64,000 nucleotides of DNA from CAVVDY01 sp963819645 (GCA_963819645.1 CAWFWZ010000003.1:124001-188000); one strand, 5' to 3'; shown: positions 20,531 through 30,929, counted from the first letter of the stretch. Program-made: numbers and translations. The notes: generated from the letters alone by a model not told the origin.

Positions 20531-22198
20531 ATGGGCGCAACCGGCATCTGGAGACGCACGCTCGACCACACGACGAGCAGCGATCCCATGGTCCTGGTTG
20601 TCGTGGAGGGAACCGAGCGCCGTACCCTGCTGCTCGATCATTTCCCCTTCACCGTAGGCCGCCGCACCGACCGTGACCTGGTGCTGGCCGATCCTCGCGT
20701 CTCCCGTGAACACGCCCAGATTATCCGTGACGCGGACGGCGTTTATCTTGTCGATCAGAACAGCCGCCAGGGAACCTTCGTCAACAACGAGAAGGTTTCC
20801 CGCCACAAGTTGGTACGGAACGACCGCATCGAGTTCGGGGTGCGAGGCGCCGCGTTCGTCATGTACAACCCGGACCGTTCGCCCTCCAGCATCGGGCAGC
20901 AGGTCCTGAGCCAGCTTTCTACCTGGAAACCCGCGGTGGGCGCTGGTTCGGAACTGGAGATGCTGAACGTATTTCTGGAAACAGCGCGCAAGCTGAACAA
21001 CGTCGGCGTGCTGGAAGACGTTCTGCAAACGCTGCTGGAAGCGTCGTTGCGTCTGACCCAGGCGGAGCGCGGCTTCGTCTTTTTACGCGATGCGGCCGAT
21101 GGAGAGCTGAAGCTGGCCGGCGGGCGCGATCGCGGTGGTGAAGTCATCATGGATGACAGCACCATCTCGCGTTCGGTGCTGCGCGAAGCCATGCGCAGCG
21201 CTTCCGACTTCCTGGTGACCGATACCGAAGATACCGGCAAGCTGGCCGGGCGCGACAGCATCGTGGCGCAGAACCTGAAGAGCGTCATCTGCATTCCGCT
21301 GCGCAAGACCAACATCCAGGAGAAGACCAAAGAAGATACCAAGTCCGAGGGCTCCGATGTGCAGGGAGTGCTTTATCTCGACTCCCACTTTCTGTCGGGT
21401 AAGCTATCGACGGTCAATCACGACATCCTGAAGACCATCGCTAACGGCGCCGCCACGCTGGTGGAGAATGCTGCGCTGGTGCAGGCGGAAGATGCGGCCA
21501 AGCGCTACCGCCAGGAGCTGACCATCGCCGCCGACATTCAACAGCGCCTGATGGCGGTGACCATTCCCGACGTGCCGTACGCCAAGGTCGACGCCGTCAG
21601 TTACGCCTGTAAAGACATCGGCGGAGACTTCTTCGACCTGGTTTATACCGAGCAGGCGCTGTCACTGATTGTCGCTGACGTGTCAGGCAAAGGAGTCGCC
21701 GCTGCAGTGGTGGCGTCAATTCTGCAGGGAATGCTGTATTCGCAACTGGCGCAAGATGGTTCGCTGCCGGAGATGGTTTCCGCGGTAAACCGCTTCTTGT
21801 GCGAGAAGGTGGGCGGACAGAAGTACGCCACGCTGGTGGTTGCGCGAATACGGCCGGGTGGCGAGATGGAGCTCATCAACTGCGGGCACGTTCCGCCACT
21901 GATTATCTCCGACGGAAAGGTACAGAAGGTCGAGGCCGGCAATCTGCCGGTCGGACTCATCCCCCATGCCGAGTTCTCAGCGACCACCTTGCACCTCGCG
22001 CCGGGAGACCGCCTCTCGGTCGTGACCGATGGCGTGACGGAAGCGGAAGATGTGACCGGCGAGTTCTTCGGCAACGACCGGCTGGAGCGTTGCTGTGCCA
22101 ACGGCTTCGCCGCCATCGAAGAGGCGGTCACGGCATTTCGCGGACAGACTCCGCTGAGCGACGACTGCACCATCACGGAGCTTACCTTCCGCGGGTAA
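20531..22198 (+). CDS. FHA-GAF-SpoIIE (PP2C-type) serine phosphatase
   Basis: A 555-residue signalling phosphatase. Residues about 20-110 form an FHA phosphothreonine-binding domain (VGRRTDRDLVLADPRVSREH, then NSRQGTFVN). Residues about 150-330 form a GAF sensor domain. The last 230 residues are a SpoIIE/RsbU-type PP2C domain (DIQQRLMA, CKDIGGDFFD, VADVSGKGVAAA, INCGHVPPLI, LSVVTDGVTEAED) with its metal-binding aspartates. It probably reads a kinase signal and dephosphorylates an anti-sigma antagonist; no such partner is adjacent. The ATG at 20531 was chosen because CAGGAGG lies just upstream. Intact frame. Confidence 0.92.
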   Translation: MGATGIWRRTLDHTTSSDPMVLVVVEGTERRTLLLDHFPFTVGRRTDRDLVLADPRVSREHAQIIRDADGVYLVDQNSRQGTFVNNEKVSRHKLVRNDRIEFGVRGAAFVMYNPDRSPSSIGQQVLSQLSTWKPAVGAGSELEMLNVFLETARKLNNVGVLEDVLQTLLEASLRLTQAERGFVFLRDAADGELKLAGGRDRGGEVIMDDSTISRSVLREAMRSASDFLVTDTEDTGKLAGRDSIVAQNLKSVICIPLRKTNIQEKTKEDTKSEGSDVQGVLYLDSHFLSGKLSTVNHDILKTIANGAATLVENAALVQAEDAAKRYRQELTIAADIQQRLMAVTIPDVPYAKVDAVSYACKDIGGDFFDLVYTEQALSLIVADVSGKGVAAAVVASILQGMLYSQLAQDGSLPEMVSAVNRFLCEKVGGQKYATLVVARIRPGGEMELINCGHVPPLIISDGKVQKVEAGNLPVGLIPHAEFSATTLHLAPGDRLSVVTDGVTEAEDVTGEFFGNDRLERCCANGFAAIEEAVTAFRGQTPLSDDCTITELTFRG

Positions 22199-22372
22199 GT
22201 GATGTGGGCTGACCCGGGCAGCTCATAGAAAGTGGCCTTGTTGTTCGCACCAGCGGACGACGGCTTACGGGGTGTAGTCGCCTGATTACAGCTCTCCGAC
22301 GCGCTTGTTCAGAGCGCCCCTGTACCGGAGTTGGCACGAACTCAATCTGCCAGTTCAGGCTGAACGTGGTCC

Positions 22373-24742
22373 CTACTGCGAGATTTTCATTACAAACGCG
22401 TCTGCGTTGGCTCCGGTGCCGCAGCTTCCGTTACAGGCTCCGGGAATCGAGAGTGGCGCCGCAACTTGAAGGCGTCCCCTGGGAAAGTCGGTTGAGAGAG
22501 TACACCCGCTCAAATAGGCATTCTGCGAGCTGTCCACTGCGATTGAGGCGTTGCAAACCAGAGCGCCTCCATCATCATCGCTGCTGCCGCCAAGATAGCT
22601 GGAGTAGACCAGGGCGTCGCCGACAGCATCGATTTTCGTCACGAAACCATCGTGGTTGTCCCCGGTGCCGCAGCTTCCCCGGCAGGCACCCGGAATTGGG
22701 TTGACCAGCGGGAAATCAGACGATTGCGTTTCACCCGTTATGTAGACGTTCCCCATGCGATCGATGGCGATGGAGTGTCCCGCTCTGATCCGCTGCTGCC
22801 TCCAAAGCGGCTGGAATAGACCAGAGAGCTGCCGGCAGCATCGATTTTGGCGGCGAAAGCCGAGCAAGAGTTCAGCAAGCAGGCGCCCGTAATCTGTTTC
22901 ATGACAGGAAAGTCGGATGAGGAAGCGCGGCCAGCGAGATAGGCATTCCCTGCACTGTCCACGGCGATACCTCGTCCGTAATCGTCCTGGCTGCCGCCCA
23001 GGTAGCTGGAGTAAACCAGTGCGCTACCCGCAGCATTGATCTTGGTTGCGTAAACGTCATAGTTGATACCGGCGCCGCAGCTTCCGTTGCAGGCGCCAGG
23101 AATCTGGTTTACCCGGGGAAAATCTGGCGAACCGATTAGACCCGTGGCGTAAACATTGCCCGAGCTATCCACCGCGATGCCGAATGCGATGTCTGTGCCA
23201 CTGCCGCCCAGGTAGCTGGAATAAACCACTGCAGAGCCCGCAGCATTGATCTTGGTCACGAAGACGTCGGTGGATCCGCTACCGCAACTGCCGTTGCACG
23301 CGCCCGGAATCTGGTTCACTCGGGGAAAATCGCTTGAATCGGTCGTGCTGGTGAGATAAGCGTTGCCGGCGCCGTCTACCGCAATGCCGGCGAAACCATA
23401 TATATTCTCATCGCCGCTGCCGCCGACCAGGCTGGAATAAACCAGGCTATCGCCGGTTGCGTTGAGCTTGCTCACGAACTCATCTTGATTGTTGTCTACG
23501 CCACAGTCGCCCACGCATGCGCCCGCAATCTGATTCACCCGAGGGAAATCGGACGAGCGGGTCACCCCAGTTACATACGCATTGCCCGAGTTGTCCACCG
23601 CGATCCCATCACCCTGGTCACCACGGCTGCCACCCAGGTAGGCTGGAATAGACCAGAGCGTTGCCCGACGCGTCGATCTTGGTTACGAAGGCATCGTAGT
23701 GGGCTCCCTTGCCGCAACTTCCTTTGCAAGGGCCGAGAACTGATGCCGGCCGCGCGCGGGTGAAATCTGCTGAAGTGGTAAAGCCAGTCACATAGACACT
23801 TCCCGCGTCGTCGACGGCGATGCCCGAAGCCTGGTCGATAGCACTGCCTCCGAGATAGCTGGAATACCACACCGCCGGGTCGATGACTAAAGGTTGCGTG
23901 GCATCGTAAGACTCCAATCGAATTCCTACCTGGTTCCTCGATTTCAGGACGTAATGGGCCGCGACGAATTTTCGATCCTTGATTGTCGATTGCGCAGAAC
24001 CGACCGCTACGTCCTGGTAAGCGACCGGCTTATGGAAACGGATTTCCCCGTCGTTCACTTCCACTACTAAATCTCCATTGCGATCAATTCGCAGAAGTAC
24101 GTGGCCCGAGTGCTCCCGACCTGCAGGTACCAGACCGGGTTCTATATCGAGGGTTATCGCTCCAGGGTCACTCCCTGGGGAGACCAGGAAGTCATATTCC
24201 AGCTGTCCCTGGTTGCCGTAGTACATCAAATCCACCCCAGGATAGATGTCTTGATATCGCACCCTGGCATAGTTAGGCACATCTGTCTTCCACTTTTTGG
24301 GATCGTTGCCGAGGAAGTAATCTGCCCTACCTGGCTGTTCATCCATTCCCCTGACGACAGGCCTGGGATTAGCGCCTACCAGCTTCATCTCCATGGTCGC
24401 TTCATGCGAGAGGCGACTTGCTTGCGCGCCTTTTTGTGCTGTCTTCAACACCAGCACCGCTTCGCTGTCGGTAAGAAACAGGGTGTACCCGCCACCGCGC
24501 GCCAGAAACTTCACCTGCGTATCGGTTTGGCCTTGATTTGGCTCGAATAAGAGAGGTAAGTTGCCATAAGCTTCCGCGACTCGGGTCTGGGTTTGAGCAT
24601 CCGGCTTGGCCATAGTCGGTGCGAAGTTTGCAGTCGTCGATCGCGACACGACTTGAGCTGAAGCGAGGCACGCCAATCCTAGAGTAGCAAGAACAAGCAG
24701 AGCTATCTTTTCCAGAATCCACACCATGATTTTGCGCCGCAC
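22373..24742 (-). CDS. Secreted SBBP beta-propeller repeat protein, two frameshifts
   Basis: About 790 residues. After a signal peptide (KIALLVLATLGLACLASAQ) there is an N-terminal domain (LLFEPNQGQTD, VDLMYYGNQGQLEYDF) shared by acidobacterial SBBP proteins, then about seven repeats of 69-73 residues built as F-V-T-K-I-N-A-A-G, VYSSYLGGS, GIAVDSSGN-x-Y-x-T-G, D-F-P-R-V-N-Q-I. Each unit also carries G-A-C-x-G-x-C-G. The frame shifts near 23645 (+1) and near 22785 (-1); repeat units continue across both. The start is GTG 24742 or ATG 24727. Likely extracellular; binding partner unknown. Confidence 0.82.
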
Positions 24743-25302
24743 GATAGATTCCTTTCTGGTTTCATCACGGCTCGGCTCACAGAACCTACGCTATTCGCTT
24801 TGGGCCTACGAGCACTTCAAATTCAGGGTGTGAGGGGAATCGCTATGAAAATGTAGGTCGGGTAGTCGCACGATCTACGAAATTGCTAGAACGGCTTCCG
24901 ATTGTGTGCCCGCTCCACCAGGAAAGCAAGTTGTTTCTACTCATTGTGGCGCTACTTCTTACAGGATCAAGGGAGCTCATATCCAGATAACAAAGCTGAT
25001 ATTGGAAATTACGATTTCGTGCATAAGAAGTCTGCCTTGGGGAGTCATGCGTCAGGTGGCTTCGGAATAGCTTCGGCGATTCAGCATCGACTTCGGGCCG
25101 AGTCTGAAATAGCTGGCGCGAAGTCGCCATTACACTCAAGGTGTCGCTTGAGTCCCGGCGCGGTGTTGGGGCTTGTAGAGCGCCACCTTCGCCAAGCGCT
25201 CCTTAACTTCCTCTAACCCATTTCGGTCATCCTCCTGCACATACTGCCGATGTAACCTGCAGCGCCCAGACACTCGCTTGGGCCACAGACCAGCGGAGCA
25301 CT
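24743..25302. other. Divergent intergenic region upstream of the chemotaxis operon
   Basis: 560 bp between the SBBP gene (minus) and cheA (plus). Open frames here are short and not protein-like. It should hold the cheA promoter, but no certain box or operator is seen. Confidence 0.55.
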
Positions 25303-27540
25303 ATGTCAACTGTCATTGAAGGAATGGACGAAATTATCAAGGAATTCCTGGTTGAGAGCACCGAAGGCCTGGATCTGCTGGATCGCGACCTGGTAGCTCT
25401 GGAGCAGGATCCATCGTCGCGCGAATTGCTGGGTGAGATTTTTCGAGCCGCCCACACCATCAAAGGAACCAGCGGCGTTCTCGGCTATCCCAAGCTGGAG
25501 AAGGTCGCCCATGTCGGTGAGAACCTGCTAAGCCGCATGCGCGACGGCAAGCTGGTGCTGAATCCGGCGATCACCAGCGGACTGCTTGCCATGGTCGATG
25601 CCTTGCGCCGGCTGCTGAGCGAGATTGAGCAGCATGGCAACGAAGGCGCCGGCGATTACGGCGCCGTGGTGCAGCAGCTGGAAGCACTGCTGACCGAATC
25701 GCAAGTGGTGCCGGAAGTAAAAGCCGAAGCCATACCTGCAAGCGCTGTTCCGAATGTTCCGAAGCCTTCGACTCCCGCGGCTGAAACTAATAGCGGACCA
25801 CCGCCGAAACCCGAGGCTGCGGTGCCGCCTGCGCCGACCGCAGAGCCGGCGAAGGAAACAGCGGTCGCGGGCAGCAACATCCGGGTGGATGTCAGCCTGC
25901 TCGACAAGATGATGAACCTGGTGGGCGAGCTGGTGTTGGCGCGCAACCAGATCCTGCAATGCGCCTCGTCGCAAACCGATGCCGCCTTCTTCAACGCCGC
26001 GCAGCGGCTGAACCTCATCACTACCGAGCTCCAGGAAGGGGTGATGAAGACCCGCATGCAGCCTATCGGCAATGTATGGAGCCGCTTTCCACGGCTGGTG
26101 CGCGACCTGGCGTTGCATTGCGGCAAGCAGGTCACGATCGAAATGGAGGGCTCGGACACCGAGCTCGACAAGACCATCATCGAGGCCATTAAGGATCCGC
26201 TTACTCACATCCTGCGCAACTCGCTCGATCACGGAATCGAGCAGCCGGAGGAGCGGGTTCGTGCCGGCAAGCCGCCGTCGGGCCGGCTTCACCTGCGCGC
26301 CTATCACGAGGGCGGGCAGGTCAACATCGAGATCAACGACGACGGCGCAGGGATCGACCTGGAAAGGGTGAAACAACGGGCCGTGCAGCGTGGCATTGTC
26401 GGAGCGCAGCAGGCCGACCGCATGTCGGACCGCGAGTTGACCAACCTGGTTTTTCTTCCCGGATTTTCGACCGCGGAGAAGGTCAGTAACGTCTCCGGCC
26501 GCGGCGTCGGCATGGATGTGGTCAAGACCAACATCGAGAAGATCGGCGGTACGGTTGATCTGCAATCGGTGCGCGGGCGGAGTACGACGCTGAAGATCAA
26601 GATTCCGTTGACCCTGGCCATCATCCCGGCACTGATCGTCTCCAGCCGAGGCGAGCGCTTTGCCATTCCGCAGGTCAGCCTGCTGGAACTGGTGCGGCTG
26701 GAGGATTCGCAAGGCGCTGCGATGATCGAGCAGATACGGGATGTGCCCGTCTACCGGCTTCGCGGCAAGCTGCTTCCCCTGGTGTATCTGAACCGCGAAC
26801 TAAAGCTGGAAGCCGGCAAAGGCTTTCATGCGACTGACACGGTCACCAACATTGTTGTGCTGCAAGCCGACAATCGCCAGTTCGGTCTGGTGGTCGATGA
26901 GATTAACGACACCGAAGAGATCGTGGTAAAGCCGCTTTCCAAACAGCTCAAGGGCATCGCCTGCTTTGCCGGGGCCACCATCATGGGAGACGGCCACGTG
27001 GCCCTGATCCTCGACGTGCTGGGTATTGCGCAGATGGCCAATGTGGTGAGCGAGGTGCGCGATCAGGCGGTCGCAGACTCGGTGGCGGAGGACTCCGCGG
27101 CGCACGCCGCACGGCAAAGCTGGCTGCTTTTCCGTGGCGGCCAGGGCAGCCGGCTGGCTTTGCCTTTGTCGGCAGTAGCAAGGCTGGAGGAATTTCCGCT
27201 TAACCTCGTCGAGCACTCCGGCAGTGAGGAAGTGGTGCAGTATCGCGGCGAGATCATGCCGCTGCTGCGCATGTCGCGCCTGCTGCACCAGGACGGGCCG
27301 GGCGCTGATCCGTTGCAGGTGGTGGTGTTCAACGGCAATGGCCGCAGTCTCGGACTGGTGGTGGATCGCATCGAGGACATCACGGACGAAGCAATTCAGG
27401 TGCGCGACGACGGGCGCAAGGGATTCCTGCTGGGCTCCGCCGTAATCCAGCAGAAAGTCACTGACATTGTCGATTTGCAGCAGGTAGTGGCACACGCGGT
27501 CCAATCGGCCGCCGCGCCGGCACTGGCGGGAGGAGACTGA
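25303..27540 (+). CDS. cheA: Chemotaxis histidine kinase CheA with two CheW-like domains
   Basis: A 745-residue CheA. The N-terminal Hpt domain has the phosphorylated His51 in FRAAHTIKGTSG. A Pro/Ala/Glu linker (about 140-190) replaces a recognisable CheY-binding P2 domain. The dimerisation helix region starts VDVSLLDKMMNLVGELVL; the ATPase domain shows the N box (HILRNSLDHG), DDGAGID and SGRGVGMDVV. Two CheW-like domains follow (about 430-570 and 600-740). It autophosphorylates under receptor control and should pass phosphate to a response regulator, but no REC domain or cheY lies in the operon. cheW starts 3 bp after its stop. Confidence 0.95.
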   Translation: MSTVIEGMDEIIKEFLVESTEGLDLLDRDLVALEQDPSSRELLGEIFRAAHTIKGTSGVLGYPKLEKVAHVGENLLSRMRDGKLVLNPAITSGLLAMVDALRRLLSEIEQHGNEGAGDYGAVVQQLEALLTESQVVPEVKAEAIPASAVPNVPKPSTPAAETNSGPPPKPEAAVPPAPTAEPAKETAVAGSNIRVDVSLLDKMMNLVGELVLARNQILQCASSQTDAAFFNAAQRLNLITTELQEGVMKTRMQPIGNVWSRFPRLVRDLALHCGKQVTIEMEGSDTELDKTIIEAIKDPLTHILRNSLDHGIEQPEERVRAGKPPSGRLHLRAYHEGGQVNIEINDDGAGIDLERVKQRAVQRGIVGAQQADRMSDRELTNLVFLPGFSTAEKVSNVSGRGVGMDVVKTNIEKIGGTVDLQSVRGRSTTLKIKIPLTLAIIPALIVSSRGERFAIPQVSLLELVRLEDSQGAAMIEQIRDVPVYRLRGKLLPLVYLNRELKLEAGKGFHATDTVTNIVVLQADNRQFGLVVDEINDTEEIVVKPLSKQLKGIACFAGATIMGDGHVALILDVLGIAQMANVVSEVRDQAVADSVAEDSAAHAARQSWLLFRGGQGSRLALPLSAVARLEEFPLNLVEHSGSEEVVQYRGEIMPLLRMSRLLHQDGPGADPLQVVVFNGNGRSLGLVVDRIEDITDEAIQVRDDGRKGFLLGSAVIQQKVTDIVDLQQVVAHAVQSAAAPALAGGD

Positions 27541-27543
27541 GCC

Positions 27544-27993
27544 ATGGCGGAACAGCAATTCTGCACGTTTTATCTGGACGGCTTCTTGTTTGGAATCGAG
27601 GTCGAGAAGGTGCAAGAGGTGATCCGGCACCAAGCCATGACGGGCGTGCCGCTGGCTCCCAAGCTGATTGGCGGGTTGATTAACCTGCGCGGCCAGATTG
27701 TGACCGCGATCGACTTGCGACTGCGTCTCGGGTTGCCCGAGCGCAAGGCCGACGAGCTGCCCATGAATGTGGTGGCCCGCTCGGAAGACGGGGCGGTCAG
27801 CCTGCTGGTCGACGAGATTGGAGACGTCGTCGAGGTTTCCGACGATGCCTTCGAGGTGCCTCCTGACACATTGCAGGGCGAGGCGCGCGAGCTGGTGCAT
27901 GGGGTTTACAAGCTGAAAGAGCGTCTGTTGCTGGTCCTGGACACGGCGCGTGCGATCAACAGTGAAGCAAGCACTTCCGGGAGAGTGAACTAG
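27544..27993 (+). CDS. cheW: Chemotaxis coupling protein CheW
   Basis: A 149-residue single CheW domain. Typical stretches are FYLDGFLFGIEVEKVQEVIR, INLRGQIVTAIDLRLRLGLP and SLLVDEIGDVVEV. CheW bridges chemoreceptors and CheA in signalling arrays. It begins 3 bp after the cheA stop and the receptor gene follows about 115 bp later on the same strand, so the three genes form one unit. No CheR, CheB, CheD or CheY gene is in the window. Confidence 0.95.
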   Translation: MAEQQFCTFYLDGFLFGIEVEKVQEVIRHQAMTGVPLAPKLIGGLINLRGQIVTAIDLRLRLGLPERKADELPMNVVARSEDGAVSLLVDEIGDVVEVSDDAFEVPPDTLQGEARELVHGVYKLKERLLLVLDTARAINSEASTSGRVN

Positions 27994-28108
27994 GCAGTCA
28001 GGTTACAAGGGCAGTTCCGGAATTTCGGCCAATCCGGTTTTGAAGTTGGCAGAGCAAAAGATTCTCGCCCGGGTTTCGCGGCCCGGCCACAAAAGGAGCA
28101 GATACGAA

Positions 28109-30598
28109 ATGGCACAGATGGGCACATTGAATCCGAGAGAGCGCAACAAGACAAGTCACAGGGCCGCTGCCGGGACGAAAGTTCCCGCCGGACGCGAGCC
28201 ACAGCCGGTGGTTACGGTCGAGACCTACGAGAAGTTCGCTAATGAACTCGAACGCCTCATGGCCGCTGTAAGCGCGGGCGATCTAAACCAACGCATCGCC
28301 GAGCAGAACTTCGAAGGGCATTGCCGGCAGACCGCCAGTACCGTTAACCAGATGCTAAACGCCATTGCCAGCCCTCTCAACGAAATGAAATCCGTCCTTG
28401 CCGGGCTTTCCGTAAACGACGTCAGCGTTAGCGTGACTGGAAAATACCCCGGTGCCTTCGGCGAAATGGCCGCCGCCACAAACATTGCACAAGAGCGCGT
28501 GAAGAACTGTGTGCGGATTTTGGGGAACATATCCGTGGGCGAGTTCAAGAAGGACCTGGATGATTTGTTGCTGGTACAACGCCGCTCGGAGCACGACATC
28601 CTGGTGCCCGCATTTATTCGGGCCATGCAGACTATCCGTTCGCTCGTCGACGATGCGCAGGTGCTGACGGCGGCCGCTGTCGCCGGTGATCTGTCGGCAC
28701 GAGCGGATGGCACACGGCAGCAGGGCGACTTCCGGCGCATTGTCGAAAATATGAACGGAATCCTGGAGGCGGTTGCCGGCCCGATTGCAGTGTCGGCCAG
28801 CTACGTCGAACGTATTTCGAAAGGCGACATCCCGGAGAAGATCACCACCGAATACAAAGGCGACTTCAACACTATCAAGCAGAGTCTCAATCGCTGCATC
28901 GGCACCCTGGATTCCCTGCTGAAAGAGATGGCCCACATGTCGCACGAACATGAGTTAGGCGACATCGATGTGGCTATCGACAGCTCAAAGTTTGAAGGAG
29001 TGTTTTGCAGCGTCGCTCAGGGCATAAACGAGATGGTCGGTGCCCACATCTCGGTCAAGAAGAAGGCGATGGCCTGCATTGCCGAATTTGGTAAGGGCAA
29101 CTTCGAGGCAACACTGGAGAAGTTCCCCGGCAAGAAAGCGTTCATCAACGACACCATTGAAATGGTACGCGGGCACCTGAAGCAACTGATCGCCGACATG
29201 CAGGGACTGGTGGGGGCGGCTACCGAAGGCAAGCTCTCGGTGCGGGCTGACGCTACCCGGCAACAGGGCGATTTCCGGCGCATCGTGGAGGGAGTCAACC
29301 AGTTGCTCGATGCCACGCTGCTTCCCATCGAGGAGGGCAACCGCGTGCTGCGGCAAATTCGCGGTGGCAATCTGCGCGAGCGCGTGGATATTGAATGTAA
29401 GGGCGATCACCAGAAGATGAAGGACGCGATCAACGGCGTGCACGACTGGCTCAAGGGCCTGGTGGAATACGTGACGCGCATTGCCAATGGCGACATGGAG
29501 GCACGCATGGAGAAGGCCTCCGAGCAGGACCAGATCCATGAGTGGCTGGTGCTGCTGAAGTCGAATATCGTGACCCTGCAATCGGAGTTGGGACGCCTGA
29601 TCGCCGCTGCCAAAGACGGCGACCTGATCTCGCGCGGGGATCCCGGCAAGTTCAAGGGGGCCTATGGTGAACTCATGAACTCGGTGAACGATATGTTCGA
29701 GGTGTTCCGCTCGACCGTCGAAAGCGTGGGTCAGATGAGTGATCCGCTCAGTCAGGCAGCGGCCGAGCTGAGCCGGGTAGCGCAGGAAATGGGTTCCAGC
29801 GCAGAACAGACAGCCTCGCAGGCGAACATGGTGTCGGCGGGCTCGGAGCAGGTTAGCCGCAACATCCAGACGGTGGCGACAGCGGCGGACGAGATGGGCG
29901 CCAGCATCCGTGAGATCGCCAAGAACACAGCCGACGCGACCAAGGTGGCGACGGCGGCGGTACGCTCGGCAGAGGAGACGAACGTCACCATCGGCAAACT
30001 CGGACAGAGCAGCGCTGAGATTGGCCAGGTGATCAAGGTCATTACATCGATTGCGCAACAGACCAACCTGCTGGCTTTAAACGCGACCATCGAAGCAGCC
30101 CGTGCCGGCGAGGCCGGTAAAGGCTTCGCGGTGGTAGCGAACGAAGTGAAGGAGCTGGCCAAGGAGACAGCCAAAGCGACCGAAGATATCAGCCGCAAGA
30201 TCGAGGCGATTCAGAATGACACAACGGGTGCGGTCACGGCGATCGAACAAATCGGCTCGGTAATCGGGCAGATCAATGACATACAGAACACGGTCGCAAG
30301 CGCGGTTGAGGAGCAGAGCGTGACTACCAATGAAATCACGCGCAATCTGACCGAGGCGGCAAAGGGCGGCGCGGACATCACCCACAGCATCGCTGGTGTC
30401 GCCGATGCCGCTCGCACCACCACTGGCGGCGCAGGCCAAACGCAGAAGTCAGCCGAATCGTTGGAGAAGCTGGCGCAAGAGTTGCACACGCTGATCGGAC
30501 GCTACCGCTACGACTCGACCCAGGGACGGGTGAGTCCAGTAGCTACGGCGCGGGCCCGCAACCCGCATCACGAACTCGCAGGCGCCTCCATCCATTAG
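28109..30598 (+). CDS. Soluble poly-HAMP methyl-accepting chemoreceptor
   Basis: An 829-residue chemoreceptor with no signal peptide and no membrane segment. The N-terminal 520 residues are a chain of HAMP-like modules: AAVSAGDLNQRI, ARADGTRQQGDFRRIVENMN, VRADATRQQGDFRRIVEGVN, RVDIECKGDHQKMKDAING and MEARM mark successive units. The C-terminal part is a complete MCP signalling coiled coil with the hairpin tip IAQQTNLLALNATIEAARAG. There is no CheR/CheB tether pentapeptide. The start at 28109 follows AAAAGGAG; a longer frame to 28040 exists. Probably cytosolic, working with the adjacent CheA and CheW. Confidence 0.92.
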   Translation: MAQMGTLNPRERNKTSHRAAAGTKVPAGREPQPVVTVETYEKFANELERLMAAVSAGDLNQRIAEQNFEGHCRQTASTVNQMLNAIASPLNEMKSVLAGLSVNDVSVSVTGKYPGAFGEMAAATNIAQERVKNCVRILGNISVGEFKKDLDDLLLVQRRSEHDILVPAFIRAMQTIRSLVDDAQVLTAAAVAGDLSARADGTRQQGDFRRIVENMNGILEAVAGPIAVSASYVERISKGDIPEKITTEYKGDFNTIKQSLNRCIGTLDSLLKEMAHMSHEHELGDIDVAIDSSKFEGVFCSVAQGINEMVGAHISVKKKAMACIAEFGKGNFEATLEKFPGKKAFINDTIEMVRGHLKQLIADMQGLVGAATEGKLSVRADATRQQGDFRRIVEGVNQLLDATLLPIEEGNRVLRQIRGGNLRERVDIECKGDHQKMKDAINGVHDWLKGLVEYVTRIANGDMEARMEKASEQDQIHEWLVLLKSNIVTLQSELGRLIAAAKDGDLISRGDPGKFKGAYGELMNSVNDMFEVFRSTVESVGQMSDPLSQAAAELSRVAQEMGSSAEQTASQANMVSAGSEQVSRNIQTVATAADEMGASIREIAKNTADATKVATAAVRSAEETNVTIGKLGQSSAEIGQVIKVITSIAQQTNLLALNATIEAARAGEAGKGFAVVANEVKELAKETAKATEDISRKIEAIQNDTTGAVTAIEQIGSVIGQINDIQNTVASAVEEQSVTTNEITRNLTEAAKGGADITHSIAGVADAARTTTGGAGQTQKSAESLEKLAQELHTLIGRYRYDSTQGRVSPVATARARNPHHELAGASIH

Positions 30599-30667
30599 CA
30601 ATGGGAAGGACAAGCGCAACGGCGGTCGCTCGATGAGTGGCCGCCGTAGCATTTGTGGGCACAACGA

Positions 30668-30697
30668 TTCACCACGGAGGCACGGAGTTCACGGAGG
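30668..30697 (+). repeat. CCACAGAGGCACGGAG-family repeat
   Basis: Reads TTCACCACGGAGGCACGGAG followed by TTCACGGAGG. Same word family as copies near 16.5, 20.2, 32.4, 32.9 and 62.7 kb. Confidence 0.75.
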
Positions 30698-30778
30698 AAG
30701 ATAGATGATTTTTCCGGATCACCAGTCAAGCGAAGCTGCTCGCCATTAACTGCCGCCCTCTTTCATTTTCCCTTGACC

Positions 30779-30903
30779 TTGTCATCACGAGCGGAGCGAG
30801 GGATCTGCTCTTGTCGGCCGCGGAATACTGCTCGCCTATGAAGAGTCATTTGCGCTGCCAGCGAGAACAGGTCCCTCGGCCGAAGCGGCCTCGTGATGAC
30901 AAG
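30779..30903. repeat. MITE-like inverted-repeat element (GTCATCACGAG family)
   Basis: TTGTCATCACGAGCGGAGCG at 30779 is matched by the inverted end GGCCTCGTGATGACAAG finishing at 30903; each end continues into GAGGGAT/ATCCCTC-like sequence. The whole is about 125 bp, without a coding frame. A single copy of the same end, extending into CTCGCTGGCAGC, occurs at 52401-52455. Confidence 0.7.
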
Positions 30904-30929
30904 ACGTGGCCGGCGTGCAGCATACCAAA

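Larger units (their letters stand above)
30599..30929. other. Intergenic region filled by dispersed repeats
   Basis: 331 bp between the convergent chemoreceptor and rarA genes. It contains a CCACGGAGGCACGGAG repeat at 30668-30697 and an inverted-repeat element at 30779-30903. Little unexplained sequence remains and no coding frame is credible. Confidence 0.7.

Noticed and set aside
24843..25139. 98-codon frame in the gap before cheA
   Set aside because: Composition is not protein-like and no start signal is seen.
25528..26712. 394-codon frame opposite cheA, and similar long frames opposite the chemoreceptor (28985-30058) and carB (53907-55202)
   Set aside because: All are His/Arg/Leu-rich antisense shadows of clearly conserved GC-rich genes.
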